A stretch of 64,000 nt of DNA from Cerrena zonata (taxonomy: Eukaryota > Basidiomycota > Agaricomycetes > Polyporales > Cerrenaceae): assembly GCA_038087015.1 (NCBI GenBank), contig JASBNA010000024.1, forward strand, positions 62,001-126,000, read 5' to 3'. Under the pieces are notes generated by a model, which was not told where the DNA came from, made no database searches, and saw nothing but the letters and a program-made list of their open reading frames with translations. The first letter of the stretch is position 1. The number at the start of each line of letters is the position of its first letter. The translations under genes were made by a program, and so were the position numbers. Positions 51,124 through 61,900 of the stretch are shown here, piece by piece.

Positions 51124-51534
51124 ATGAATACTATTGCCATTCCAGACTTACGTTTTGAACAGTCCTTCACCCGCAGTTTGAATAGCTATGCCATCCAGCA
51201 GCAGGAATCGAAGATTCGCCGCCACGAAGCCGCTGATGTCAACTTGGAAGAATTGAATGCTAAACTTGACGAAGCAGAACAACAGGAATTGCAAACCAGC
51301 GGAGCACACGGGGTTCAGCCCATTGGTCCCATTACCCCTGGCATTGTGATATATGCCATAATAAAAGATCAAATCTTGATGCCATTTATCCAAGGTTTTT
51401 TTTTGACCGGGGTGCTAATAGCAATAAAGCCATTCTTGAATACCATCACTGCCCAAGGCCAACGCTGTGGAATATGGTTGGCCAACGGCTTAGGGTTGAA
51501 TCGTCTCAATAGAAACCCATTTACTCCTATATAG
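51124..51534 (+). CDS. Small predicted membrane protein, unidentified
   Basis: A 136-residue protein. The N-terminal IPDLRFEQSFTRSL looks conserved in character, a Glu/Gln-rich helix lies at about 35-62, and a hydrophobic stretch from about 75 to 106 (GIVIYAIIKD, then LMPFIQGFFLTGVLIAIKPF) may cross a membrane once or as a hairpin. I recall similar IPDLRFEQ starts in small fungal proteins of unknown function but cannot name the family. It does not look like the mitochondrial insertase Mim1, apart from a loose PF.xG resemblance. A Met ten codons upstream (51094) is also possible. Confidence 0.65.
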   Translation: MNTIAIPDLRFEQSFTRSLNSYAIQQQESKIRRHEAADVNLEELNAKLDEAEQQELQTSGAHGVQPIGPITPGIVIYAIIKDQILMPFIQGFFLTGVLIAIKPFLNTITAQGQRCGIWLANGLGLNRLNRNPFTPI

Positions 51535-51594
51535 TCACACGAACCTCCTCCGCTAAATAGACGAGTCTGTATACGACTGACATCTTTATTATTG

Positions 51595-51780
51595 CTAGCA
51601 CTCCCAATACCTCTACTACTAGCACTCCCAACACTACCTCTACTACTAGCACTCCCAACACTACCTCTACTACTAGCACTCCCAACACTACCTCTACTAC
51701 TACCTCTACTACTAGCACTCCCAACACTACCTCTACTACTACCTCTACCAATACTACCTCTACCAATACTACCTCTACCA
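51595..51780 (+). repeat. 27-bp minisatellite
   Basis: The unit is CTAGCACTCCCAACACTACC plus TCTACTA, 27 bp, present about four times in full with shorter 12- and 15-bp derivatives at the right end. Being a multiple of three and free of stops, it keeps several frames open on both strands (Leu/Pro-rich, Ser/Thr-rich and Val/Glu-rich). None has a start codon and context of a real gene. Confidence 0.88.
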
Positions 51781-51795
51781 TGTCATATTCGCCCT

Positions 51796-51804
51796 TCACG
51801 TGAC
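51796..51804. promoter_or_regulatory. TCACGTGAC box (Cbf1-like)
   Basis: TCACGTGAC is a full Cbf1 consensus (RTCACRTG on either strand). It lies just after the minisatellite, 735 bp upstream of the Seg1-like gene. Confidence 0.5.
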
Positions 51805-52538
51805 TGTAGACCAGACGTCCCCGGCATTCTCCAAATCTCGTATGCACTTGACGTTTGTTGCAGCTTCAACCATTGCTCTTCTGACAGTGCTTTCCGAATC
51901 GATGAGCAGACCATAACGCCAACCGAGTCTTCCAACGTAGTACAGCCAGCCTTTCCAGCTCTGCCATTTGAAATGAAATTAGCCTAACCTACTGAGTGCG
52001 CTTAACCCTGTGTTTTTTTGTTTTTTTCTTTTTTCCTGGTTTTTTTTTTCGTTTTCGTTGCACTTTTGCCTAGTTCCTAAAATAGTTTGCTGCTTTTAAG
52101 CGCTGGAGTCCGTTTTAACCTACTGTTTCTTTCAGTTACTTCCAGTTGAATCCATCATTTATCGATAGTATAGTCAAGCCGTATTACTGGTTGAATCAAT
52201 TGGTTTGACATTGAGTGTTGCAGCTGCTTTTTTCCGTTTAGAATTGTGGAATTTTTGTGAAAAATAGTCTGTTCGTTTACTTCCTTCTGTTTTTCTCAGG
52301 TTAGTTTACTTTTATTGTCGAATCAAAGCTGAGTCGACTTCAAGTGAGAGTCCGGTGTAGTTGTTCATTTGGAGACTCGTGTTTGATAGCTGGTGGTGCT
52401 TGAAATTGCTAGTTTTTGTGAAGAGTGTTTTTAGCCGCCCTTGTACTATTTTCAGGGTCATCAGTCAGAGAATTCCAATTTTTAGAACTCCCAATAACTG
52501 TTAGTTCCTTCTGGTTCCTTTCAAGTTGCCCATAAACA
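51805..52538. other. Long leader/promoter of the Seg1-like gene
   Basis: This 0.7 kb interval has T-rich runs near 52010-52050 and no credible gene. The pyrimidine-rich region from 52000 onwards may be a long 5' UTR. Confidence 0.45.
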
Positions 52539-55536
52539 ATGTTTAGACACCGCAAGTCTCGAAGTGGCCAGAACATTTCTTACACTGGAGTAAACCATGT
52601 TGCTCCATCTTCAAGTCAGCCCAATTCCAATGCATTGGCTGCTGCTTTAACCATTGGCCATTCTATAAAGCCCGAAAGACAAAATACCAACATCTCCCGC
52701 TCCAAATCTTTACAGTATATCCGTAACAATCCTCCTCCAAATCGAAGTAATAATAATCATACTAATAATGGCTCGAGTGGGAGTCTTCTTAAACGTAATC
52801 CTTCCCTAACTAGCTCTCCCAATAGTGCCAGGTTATCTCAGCCGGTTAAATACCGCCAACACACTCCAGATAGTGCTAACAGTAGCCATATATATGATAT
52901 AGATGATACTTTTGATGATTCTCATTATGATACTTTTAGCCAAGGGTCTTTCGATAATAATTATGTCAAAATGCAAGATTTAAAATTATCCCACCCGGTC
53001 CCCACCGGTTCCAATCACACTTTTTCTTTATCTAAAAAACCATTACAAAATAGTAACACCTCCGTTAAAACTGTTAAAAAATATATCCCAACTCCTAATG
53101 GTATTAAGATCATAAAGGTTCCCGAAGTTACTTTACAAAAAGAAATTGATAGACACAATTCCATTAGATCCGGGGTTAATATTCCTACTAGAACCAATTC
53201 ATTAAACAAAAATAAAATTTCAAGATCAACTTCATTACTGAAAAATAAATCTCCCGTTCAAAACAAAACTAGTAGACCTTCTTCTCGTTTATCTAGTTTG
53301 GACCAATCTTTCATAATACAAGAAGATCCAGAACCTAATAATTTCAATGACTACGATCAAAAAATGCGTGAATTAGAAGCTCAAATCAATCATGAAAAAC
53401 AATTAGCCAAAGATTACGAATCGAAACGTTTGGAATATGAAGAACTAAGATTAAATAGATTGAAAAATGAAAAAAATTTATTAGAATTAATGAAGGCTGC
53501 CGAGAAAAGCCCCCAAAAAGAATCTATCCCAGAGGAAACCGATCAAGAAATTGAGAAAGCAGTTAAAGAAGAAGACGATGCTGAAGTTCCTATCGCATCC
53601 GTTCCTAAAGGTGTTGATGAACTCGACCAAAAACATCCTGTCCAACAAGCAACAATTAATGTTCCTATTAATAAACCAGAATTAGAAACTGTTGACACTA
53701 GTAGCTTAAATAATGCCGAGACAACAGTTGGAGATATCTCTACAATCCAAGAAGAAGAAACAAACAAAAATCCTTTAACCAAGAATGCTGAAGATGAATC
53801 TGTTCCCGATGCAGCTATTGACCCATCAGCTGTTGTGGTTGATGAATTTGAGAAAGAACAAATTCGTCGTAATTCAGCAGTTGAGGAAGAATCAGGTTTA
53901 ACATCAACTCAACCAACCACCGCCGACGAAAAGTTAACTAATGGTTTTGTCGAAAATAAACATCCAAATCAAGTTTCTGGCTCGAACACTGAAATTGGCA
54001 TTATCAACCGTTACGGTCATATGGAATCAAACGAATTAATCTCTCAAAAACCTTTCAAATCTGATGTAACTTCTTCAGATTACAGTGAGGAATCAGCCGA
54101 CGAATTGGCTTCCAAATCTTCCTCATCCATAGCGAAACAATTGAGACCGAAATTTGATAACGTTCCGGAAATAATCGATGATTCGCATTCTAATGCTTCT
54201 AATCGCTTGATTGATGAAAAACAAAGCAGTGATACTTTACAACTCCCTGCTTCAATTACTGAAAATGGACTTAGTTCTGGTTCTTCTATCAGTAGTGTTG
54301 ATTCTAGCTCTCAATCTAAAAATAAAAGACCAGTCAAGTCAGCTATGAAGAATTCAAGCTCATTTTACAGTTCAACCAGTAATTCTTCACATAATGGTAC
54401 CTATAACCCAGCTAAACAAGCTTATATCTCATTAACAACTGCAGAAAATACTAGATTAAATTCAAAATTATCCTCTTCACAATTAGCCGATATCAATCTT
54501 GCTAAAGGATCCCAACAATATCCATCTACCAGTCCAAACCGTCGCTCTGTTCAAGCCACTCCGACAAAACAGAACAGTCAACCCCTATCACCTCAAAACC
54601 AAACTCCACAAACTCCAGTTGTAGCAGGAAATGGTAATATGTCAGGCAGATCATTGCGCCCACATTCTGTTCATGGTGCCAACTTCGATCATGATAATCA
54701 TCAAAATCGACAATCTGGCCTTGGTGGTGGATCAATGAGTAATCGCACATTAAGAGATCGCTCATCCGTGTATGTCCAGCCTATTGCGGCCCACCCTGCC
54801 TCAAACCCAAATTATCAATCACCATCAAAAACTAAAGCCGCTGAATTATACGCAAAAGCTAATGCTAGGCCGATTTCTGTGTTTAACCCTCAATTAACTA
54901 GGAAATCATCTTCGATAAAGGTAATGATACTAATCAAGAAAATCCAAAATCGCCTAAGCAGAACCGCCATAGTCACCACTACCCAGCTCCACAACAACCA
55001 AGACAACATAGGACTACCTTGCGTGATAGCGTACCAGCACACAACCCACAAAGTCAATATCAAACTCAGACTCATGCTCAACCTTCAACCCAGTTACCTG
55101 CTCAAAATCAAGCACAAGTCCAGGCACAAGCGCAATTACATGCACAAGCACAATTTCTCGCACAAGCACAGTTTCAAGCTCAAACACCACCAGCACCTCA
55201 ACAGCAGCGTGCTCATCTTAAGCAACTTCCGCAACAGAAGTTCCAATCTCGAATTGCTGATTCAGATGACGAGGCTGATCACAGCAGAGGAGATTCAGGT
55301 AAAGGATTCGTTTCAAGATTTGCCGATTCAGATAATGAGCTGATGATTCTCATCCTGTTTCTACACAGGCTCAAGATTCACCTTCGAATCATATAACCAC
55401 ATTACGTCAACAAGATGGACCTGAGAATAATTTTGGATCGAAAACTGGTAAGAACATTGATGCAGCAGAGTTCAAAAGTAGTCAAAAGAAACCAAGAAAG
55501 AAGAAGTTCTTGAAAAAAATCTTTGGTAGAGATTGA
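52539..55536 (+). CDS. Low-complexity eisosome Seg1-like protein (two frame breaks)
   Basis: A Ser/Asn/Gln-rich protein starting MFRHRKSRSGQNISYTG with the block NALAAALTIGHSI, a coiled coil near 280-325 (MRELEAQINHEKQLAKDYES), a basic RPVKSAMKNSSS block, C-terminal repeats SRIADSDDEAD and SRFADSDNE, and a basic tail KKKFLKKIFGRD. The start, AALAxxIG block and SRFADSDDE repeats recall yeast Seg1/Seg2, which organise eisosomes at the plasma membrane. This is by recall, not alignment. The frame breaks near 54912 (missing T in SSFDKGND) and near 55338 (missing G before the ADDSHPV segment). Adding both gives 1000 codons exactly. Confidence 0.6.
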
Positions 55537-55758
55537 TTTACGCTTTTGCAGTAAAACCTTTTTTTTGTTCTTATCAATTTAGTCCATCAACTATTTGATT
55601 CATTTCTGTTTTATTTTAATATTTTTCATTTTATTTGACTTTTTCTAAAATTGTATTTTGATTATCTATAATTCCGTTCAATTCTACATGTACACAAAAA
55701 TAAATCTTTGTAAAAACGACTTTATATAATTTACCAAACTAAAAAAAAAAAAAAAAAA
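55537..55758. terminator. Convergent 3' region of the Seg1-like gene and MDR1
   Basis: 222 AT-rich bases between convergent stops, with a T run near 55560, TATATAA near 55722 and an A run at about 55741-55758. Confidence 0.5.
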
Positions 55759-58581
55759 TCATGTCTCGAATTCTATTAAGTTCTGTTCAATATGTGAACT
55801 ATCAACATCTTGATCTGACTTGATCTTGCTTTCAGCATTATGGAATCTTCGTAATTCTTTTTGACCAGCAGGCGAATTATTAACAGGGTCCGTCAAAACT
55901 TGTGCTTCAGCACCGAGAATAAGATCTTTATCATTCTGGTCAATATCGATAACACCAAAATCATCATCCCTTTCTTCTTCTTCAGCTTCTTGGGCCTTGG
56001 ATTTAGATGATTTCAAAGAAGCATTATCACTACCGACACTATTGTTATTCAAAGTAGTGGCTGCTGAATCCATACGACGACGTACTCTCTTAGCAATGTC
56101 TCTACCATCAGCAAACATACCATCAAACATGTCCCTAAGATTACGAATGGTACTAAAATCGGAATCGAGTGGTTTGTCAAGATGTATTGAGTGTCTCAAT
56201 GTTTTACTGAATAACAATTCATAGGTCTCGTCCGCTAGTATAACCATTCTAAAAGTAGGCAAATTTACAAATACCGGTGTGTTTGGATTAAGAGCAGCAT
56301 TATGAGAAATCTTGTTATCAATTGCCAATTCTTTAATGAGAACTTCCTCATCTTCAGGTTGAGCATATTCAAATGCCCTTTGAATAAAAGTACTAGCTGC
56401 AGATAAATATCTCTCGATTTGTTGGTTCTCAAGCTTTTGTTTATCAAGGTCAACTTCAGTGGGAAGATCTATTTCATCCTTAGCGGAATTGGAACCTTGC
56501 TCTTGCTGTCTCTTATACACAATATCAGCAATGTCATTCTCGATTGCAGTTTGAGTGATTGAATCAAGAAGCACCCCATCTTTCCATGGAGTTGTAATAT
56601 ATAGCAAGTCTTCTGAAATTTTCAAAATACCTTCTCTATCAATTCTTCCCTTGTTATCAACATCATATAATTCGAAAAAGTTGGACATGGAAGTCATCAA
56701 ATCTGAGTCAACTAACTTGTTTAAACCGAAAACTAAATCCGATAATTTGAGGTTACCCTTGCCTTCAGAATCCCAATGGGTGAATAATCTTTGCAAAAAA
56801 TCTTCACCTTGTGTTTCTCTATCATCATGCTCAAGTTCAACCCAGTCACATATTTGAGCCATAAATTTTTTAAAAGCAACAAAATCCATGGTACTTGAAC
56901 CACTTCCGATTGTGACATTTTGAGTTTGCACAATAGAATAAAATCTATCATAAATTTTGCCTAAGACGTCTTGATCAATATTAGTTGATTTTGGTAAATT
57001 TCTCAATTCTGTTCTTTTAACGAAACTAGTTATGTTTTGCAAAATTGTGCCTCTATGCTTAGCACGATGTTTAGATATCATTTCTTGATCAACAACCGAA
57101 AACTCTTTGAATGCTGTCACTAGTAATTCTTGAAATTTGGTTATAGATCTATATTTGAGATTTGGAGAATCAGGATGGGCGGATTGATCTAAAGTTTGAA
57201 AATAGTTTTTCAATATTGAAATAAATGTACCATCATCTTCCGTTTTGAGTAATTCTTCACCGTTCAACTTCAATATGGCCAAGGCGACTTGGAATAAGGT
57301 TTTAGCACCTTGCAAAAAAAATACATCAAGAATTCTAAATGCGAACACCAATGGCATAGAACTGAGATATAAAGATAAAAACCAAGGTAAAGAAACAACA
57401 GAAAGTTGAATATCGTTTTTTGAAATATGGTCCCACAAAAGAGGCATTGTGTTTTGAACTAACGATTCAAATACTCTTTGATCTAATAAGGTTCCATACA
57501 TGGTTTTTGAATAATAACCAGGTACCAAACGATCGCATAAAACATTTAAGCACCAAAACGCTTGTTCCTCAGACATATAAATCAACAAAGCAGCAACTAC
57601 AATATTCATAGCTTGACAGTAACCAACTTCTGGGTTTTTCCATGAGTAGGCAGTAAGAACTCTACGTAATCTTTCGATCCCCTCAGGATTTTGATAAGCA
57701 GCGTATTCAGGTAAGGACCTATTAAGATCTTTTTCAATCTCCTCAATAGCAAAAGACTTCCTGTCTTTATTTTCTTCCAATAATTTTGAATAGATATCTG
57801 GTTGATCTGCCCTTAAGTACATAGAGCCACAACACAATTCCCAAATTTCACCTCTTAAACGATTTGGTAAACCAACTCTTATCAATTTGTAAAACATTGG
57901 AGTCTTGATGAGAGATAAATTTCTACCTTCACCTCTAAACAAATCAAACCAAAGTTTCATTTTCGATTTATCTTTCAATTCTCTGGCATTTCCAGGAAAT
58001 TTGAATATAATACCCAAACCGCCGTCCGGCATTTCTTCCACTTTTTCTGCAGATATTTTATTCTTAGCTAATAAATATTCTGAATAACAAGATTGAATAA
58101 ACGGCTGTAATTTCTGAACATTTCGTAAATTATTCTTTAATGCCAATTTTAAGTTATAAGAAAACTTTTCACTATCTGAACGAATACCAACAAGATAAAG
58201 TGTAATATATACCTTGCTATGGGTACTTATTGATAATGCAAATCCATATGAGCTAGTGGGTAATCTTTCAACCTTCTTTATCGTCGACAATTGAATGGTG
58301 AATGAACAATTTCTCTTATCAAATGCATCACGGAAAATCAAAAAATGTTGAGTTAAGAATATTCTGCCCTGGGGATATGCCATATTCTTATAAGCATCTT
58401 TATTGTGATCGGATTTGATTCCAACTTCTACAGCTGATTCATCAAGAACTGTTTCGTCATCAGGAAGGTTATATTCTCTACAGAACAATTGTGCCTTAGT
58501 GAGACCATCATTTTCCTTCTTGTCTAAAACTTGATTAATCGTATTGATAGCCCTTTCTCGTATGCTATCAAAAAACGCCAT
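55759..58581 (-). CDS. MDR1: Rab GTPase-activating protein Mdr1/Gyp2
   Basis: Mdr1 (Gyp2) is a TBC-domain GAP for Rab GTPases such as Ypt6 and Sec4. In order: a GRAM domain (RIFLTQHFLIFRDAFDKRNC), the TBC domain with RGEIWELCCGSMY, IEKDLNRSLPEY (arginine finger) and GYCQAMNIVVAALL (glutamine finger), then an EF-hand-like FFELYDVDNKGRIDREGI. The C-terminus ends LIEFET. The 940 residues match the family length, with no frame breaks. This is not the drug-efflux MDR1; the name is the yeast locus name. Confidence 0.96.
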   Translation of the reverse strand: MAFFDSIRERAINTINQVLDKKENDGLTKAQLFCREYNLPDDETVLDESAVEVGIKSDHNKDAYKNMAYPQGRIFLTQHFLIFRDAFDKRNCSFTIQLSTIKKVERLPTSSYGFALSISTHSKVYITLYLVGIRSDSEKFSYNLKLALKNNLRNVQKLQPFIQSCYSEYLLAKNKISAEKVEEMPDGGLGIIFKFPGNARELKDKSKMKLWFDLFRGEGRNLSLIKTPMFYKLIRVGLPNRLRGEIWELCCGSMYLRADQPDIYSKLLEENKDRKSFAIEEIEKDLNRSLPEYAAYQNPEGIERLRRVLTAYSWKNPEVGYCQAMNIVVAALLIYMSEEQAFWCLNVLCDRLVPGYYSKTMYGTLLDQRVFESLVQNTMPLLWDHISKNDIQLSVVSLPWFLSLYLSSMPLVFAFRILDVFFLQGAKTLFQVALAILKLNGEELLKTEDDGTFISILKNYFQTLDQSAHPDSPNLKYRSITKFQELLVTAFKEFSVVDQEMISKHRAKHRGTILQNITSFVKRTELRNLPKSTNIDQDVLGKIYDRFYSIVQTQNVTIGSGSSTMDFVAFKKFMAQICDWVELEHDDRETQGEDFLQRLFTHWDSEGKGNLKLSDLVFGLNKLVDSDLMTSMSNFFELYDVDNKGRIDREGILKISEDLLYITTPWKDGVLLDSITQTAIENDIADIVYKRQQEQGSNSAKDEIDLPTEVDLDKQKLENQQIERYLSAASTFIQRAFEYAQPEDEEVLIKELAIDNKISHNAALNPNTPVFVNLPTFRMVILADETYELLFSKTLRHSIHLDKPLDSDFSTIRNLRDMFDGMFADGRDIAKRVRRRMDSAATTLNNNSVGSDNASLKSSKSKAQEAEEEERDDDFGVIDIDQNDKDLILGAEAQVLTDPVNNSPAGQKELRRFHNAESKIKSDQDVDSSHIEQNLIEFET

Positions 58582-58984
58582 TCTCTAAGTATGGAAGCAA
58601 ATTATCTATAAAACGGGACGATGCTGGAGTGAATAGTTCAAATTAACAGTTGTCTTGTACAATTCACTAAGTTTTAAAGATTTTTGAGAAAACCCGTTTT
58701 ATCCCAAAGAAACAACCGATTGACGGTTACAATTTTGATTCTGGCAGTAACACCCGTACAACACATCCATCAATTTTTAACAACCAACCAATAAAACTGC
58801 AAAATACAACAATTGTTGATATTACAACTAGATAAATGTGTATATATATATATAGTTCATCAATAAATGAAAAATCTAAAAGAAAACAATAATAAATCAG
58901 AACAAGAAATGAATAGTTGTTACAAAAAAACAAAATGGTACTGATACAATAGTACACAACAAGCTTTAGAAGAAACCATTTTAT
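58582..58984. other. Promoter region of MDR1
   Basis: This 0.4 kb spacer between FMP27 and MDR1 contains the Rap1-like ACACCCGTACAACAC at 58750-58764, about 175 bp upstream of MDR1, and TATATA elements near 58842 likely for the FMP27 3' end. Confidence 0.55.
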
Positions 58985-61900
58985 CTATTCTTCATCTGAA
59001 ATATCGGGAGTGTCTTCAGATGGAACATCACTCAAATAGTTACCATAGTTGAAATTACTAGATTGAGTGGATGGCTTACGCTTTAAGCTATGGTGATGGT
59101 GGGTCCGACGGTGACGAGGATGCAAATGCTTGTCCAAGCTATCGAGTTTAGATGCATCCCGGGATCTCCCTTCTTGTTGAAGGTCTTGAATAGTCATATA
59201 AGATGCATAATTGGAAATCTGTTTTAAAGGTTCGCTAATCATATTCCTTTTCTTGTATTTGAATTTATTCCCTAAAATCTTACCAGAATGGTTGATAATA
59301 ACTTTAATGATATCCTTTCGAAGTTTGAGAAGAATGTCTTCTGTAGACCACATTTTGTTTCGATATTTTAGGTTTGGAATAGCTATGTTCAAATTATGAA
59401 CGTCAAGAATATTTAAATGTTTTGGAGCCTTGAAACTTATTGCTATATTTACAGGAACAATCTCAATCTCAACAATAGACATGTACCTGGAAGATCGGTT
59501 CATGATTACTGATATATCATCCTTGATTTCATCATTATCCAGAGTTTTGGAAGATTTAGTGTGTCTCTTGGGCAGGGAGTATCTTTCTGATCCGCTTGAA
59601 GCTTCCTCTGAAAATGAAAATTTCCCTGATAACGAATCGGATCTAAATGATGGAGGATCACTCAATGCATCCATGCTACCTTCGCTGATTGCGGAATCAC
59701 CTGAAGTTTTATTCTTACCTAGTATACTTCTCAATGGGTTTTTCGTTAAAATGTCATGAAAGGTGGTTCCTTCGTCATCATCTGCATATCCACTTTCTCC
59801 GCTTTCGACATAATCTTCAGCATCTTCAACTTCTTCTTCATTTCCAGTAGGGAAGAGGTAACCAAATAATGACTTGCATGTATCATAATCAAGTTGGACT
59901 TTGAGTGGGTCCACTTGAAGCTTAGCATGTTGTAAAACTTGAATACCACCAACTGGCTCTAATAATGTCCACGAAAATTGTAATATTGGTTGTTCAGAGG
60001 TAGTTCCCGAGGATTCTGCTTCTTTAAGCTCTAAACATGGCCGGAGTAACTCCGGATAAATCGAATTACTCTGTAAATTGAAACCTTGAATCAATTTTAT
60101 AGAAATGTTGTTCACATTTGATCCATCATATGAATCGACCCTTGAAAACTGAGAATAAGCTAATGCAAAATCAATAAATGGTTCTCTATCATCATCTAAG
60201 AAATGCCAAATAATTTGATCAGATAATATATTCCACTTTCTACTCTCATGCTTTTCACTACTATGCTTGGAGCTTCTCAAACTAAGGCCCCTCATTAAAA
60301 GTACCAATTCCATTCTCATTCTCTCAACTTCGAGCTCTAAGCTAGATATTTGTGATTTGTCTTCATCAGTAAACTCCATGAGTTCAAAATCAAGTTTAAG
60401 CAAAATATTTTGACAGTTTCTTATGGATTCTTGAAGCTCTCTGACTCTGACGTCAAGACCATAAAAGTCGCTTGTATCAGATAAGGCTATTACCTTATCT
60501 AAACGATTAACGAGTTCATCTCTAGCTGTTTTGCCATGGACTAATAAATCAGTAATAACATAGTAAATTGCTGAATACTGTAAAGATGTGGCATTTATAA
60601 CAACTTTAGCCAAATGCACTGTAATTTCATTTCCTTGATCCACGCTTTGATTTTGAGAGAATAAGTAATTTGGTTTCTTTAAAATAAGTGCTAAAGAGTT
60701 TTTCTCAATTACCAATTGATTTTTCACCCAAGAGCTATCATAGCAAACTTCACATTCCAACCAAGGTGGCCAGTTCACATCAGAATTATTATATTTGATG
60801 CCATACTCAATTTCTGGATCCATTACAGTACTTTCATCCTTTTTGAACACGAAAACATGCGTATCCTTAAAAAGAACACCATATCTTGTCTCAATGAGTG
60901 ATGAAACTTTTGTTGATTCACTTATAACGTTGCCCATTCCCTTTACATTGACACCTATGATCCTAACTTCCAAATCTCTAGAGGTAACAAGAACACAAGA
61001 ATCAGGATCCTGTTCACTGACTAATTGTATTTGTGGATGAATAAGTTTGAAAAGGTATCTATTCTCTTTATCCTGCTCTTCGGAATCAATGTCACCAAGT
61101 GTTTCATCGAATGATTCAATAACATCCTGACTGCAAACGTAATCTTGTGATTCGTTTATTTCCTCTTTAGGTTTATCGTGATGATAATCATCAGAATCTC
61201 TGATCACACTTTCAACTAAATCGACAGCTTTTTTACTCATAAAATATACTTGAGTTTTTCTATCACTAACCTTTTGCATATATTCCAAAAGAAGATCCCT
61301 TAACTTATTATTCCACTTCAATTGCAAGTTATGGAAAATAAATCTATTATGAAATTCACTTACAGTAGAATTCATATTTGAAATGTCTCTCACTTGCTCA
61401 ATTGACGTCTCATTTGAGTAAACTGAAATAGGTCGTGATTCGACCTTACTAATGTTTTCCTCTGAGTCTTCATCATAAAACCTTCCGGAAAAGCCTTCCC
61501 AAATTTTTCGAACAGCATCGATTTTTTCTTCCCCGATTTCAATATCTAGTTTAAGTTTCTCGATGTCGTGCTTGAATTCTGGATCATTGGAGTACTCTAA
61601 TTTGTGTAGGAATTCTCTGTTTTCGTTAAGGGTATGGCGAATATTCGAAATTCTCTCGTTTAATAATTTAGCCTGAGCTTCATCAGGTTTTCCGATACCA
61701 AGGAAACAATCGTGAGCACTTTCATGTCCGAAAGGATAAGGTCCATCCTCTTGGAGAGAAAACTCTCTAAAATAAGTAATCTTAGGAGAAAAGAAGAAAG
61801 GAGTTATTTCAACATGTGGTTCAGGAGAGAGCACCTCCCTAACCTCTAATTCGATAAAATCATCTGGGTCGAACCAAGAAAATGACTCATCAAGTCTGTC

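Noticed and set aside
51527..51987. Leu/Pro-rich plus-strand and Val/Glu-rich minus-strand frames over the 27-bp array
   Set aside because: The repeat lacks stops in most frames, and there is no proper start or family resemblance.
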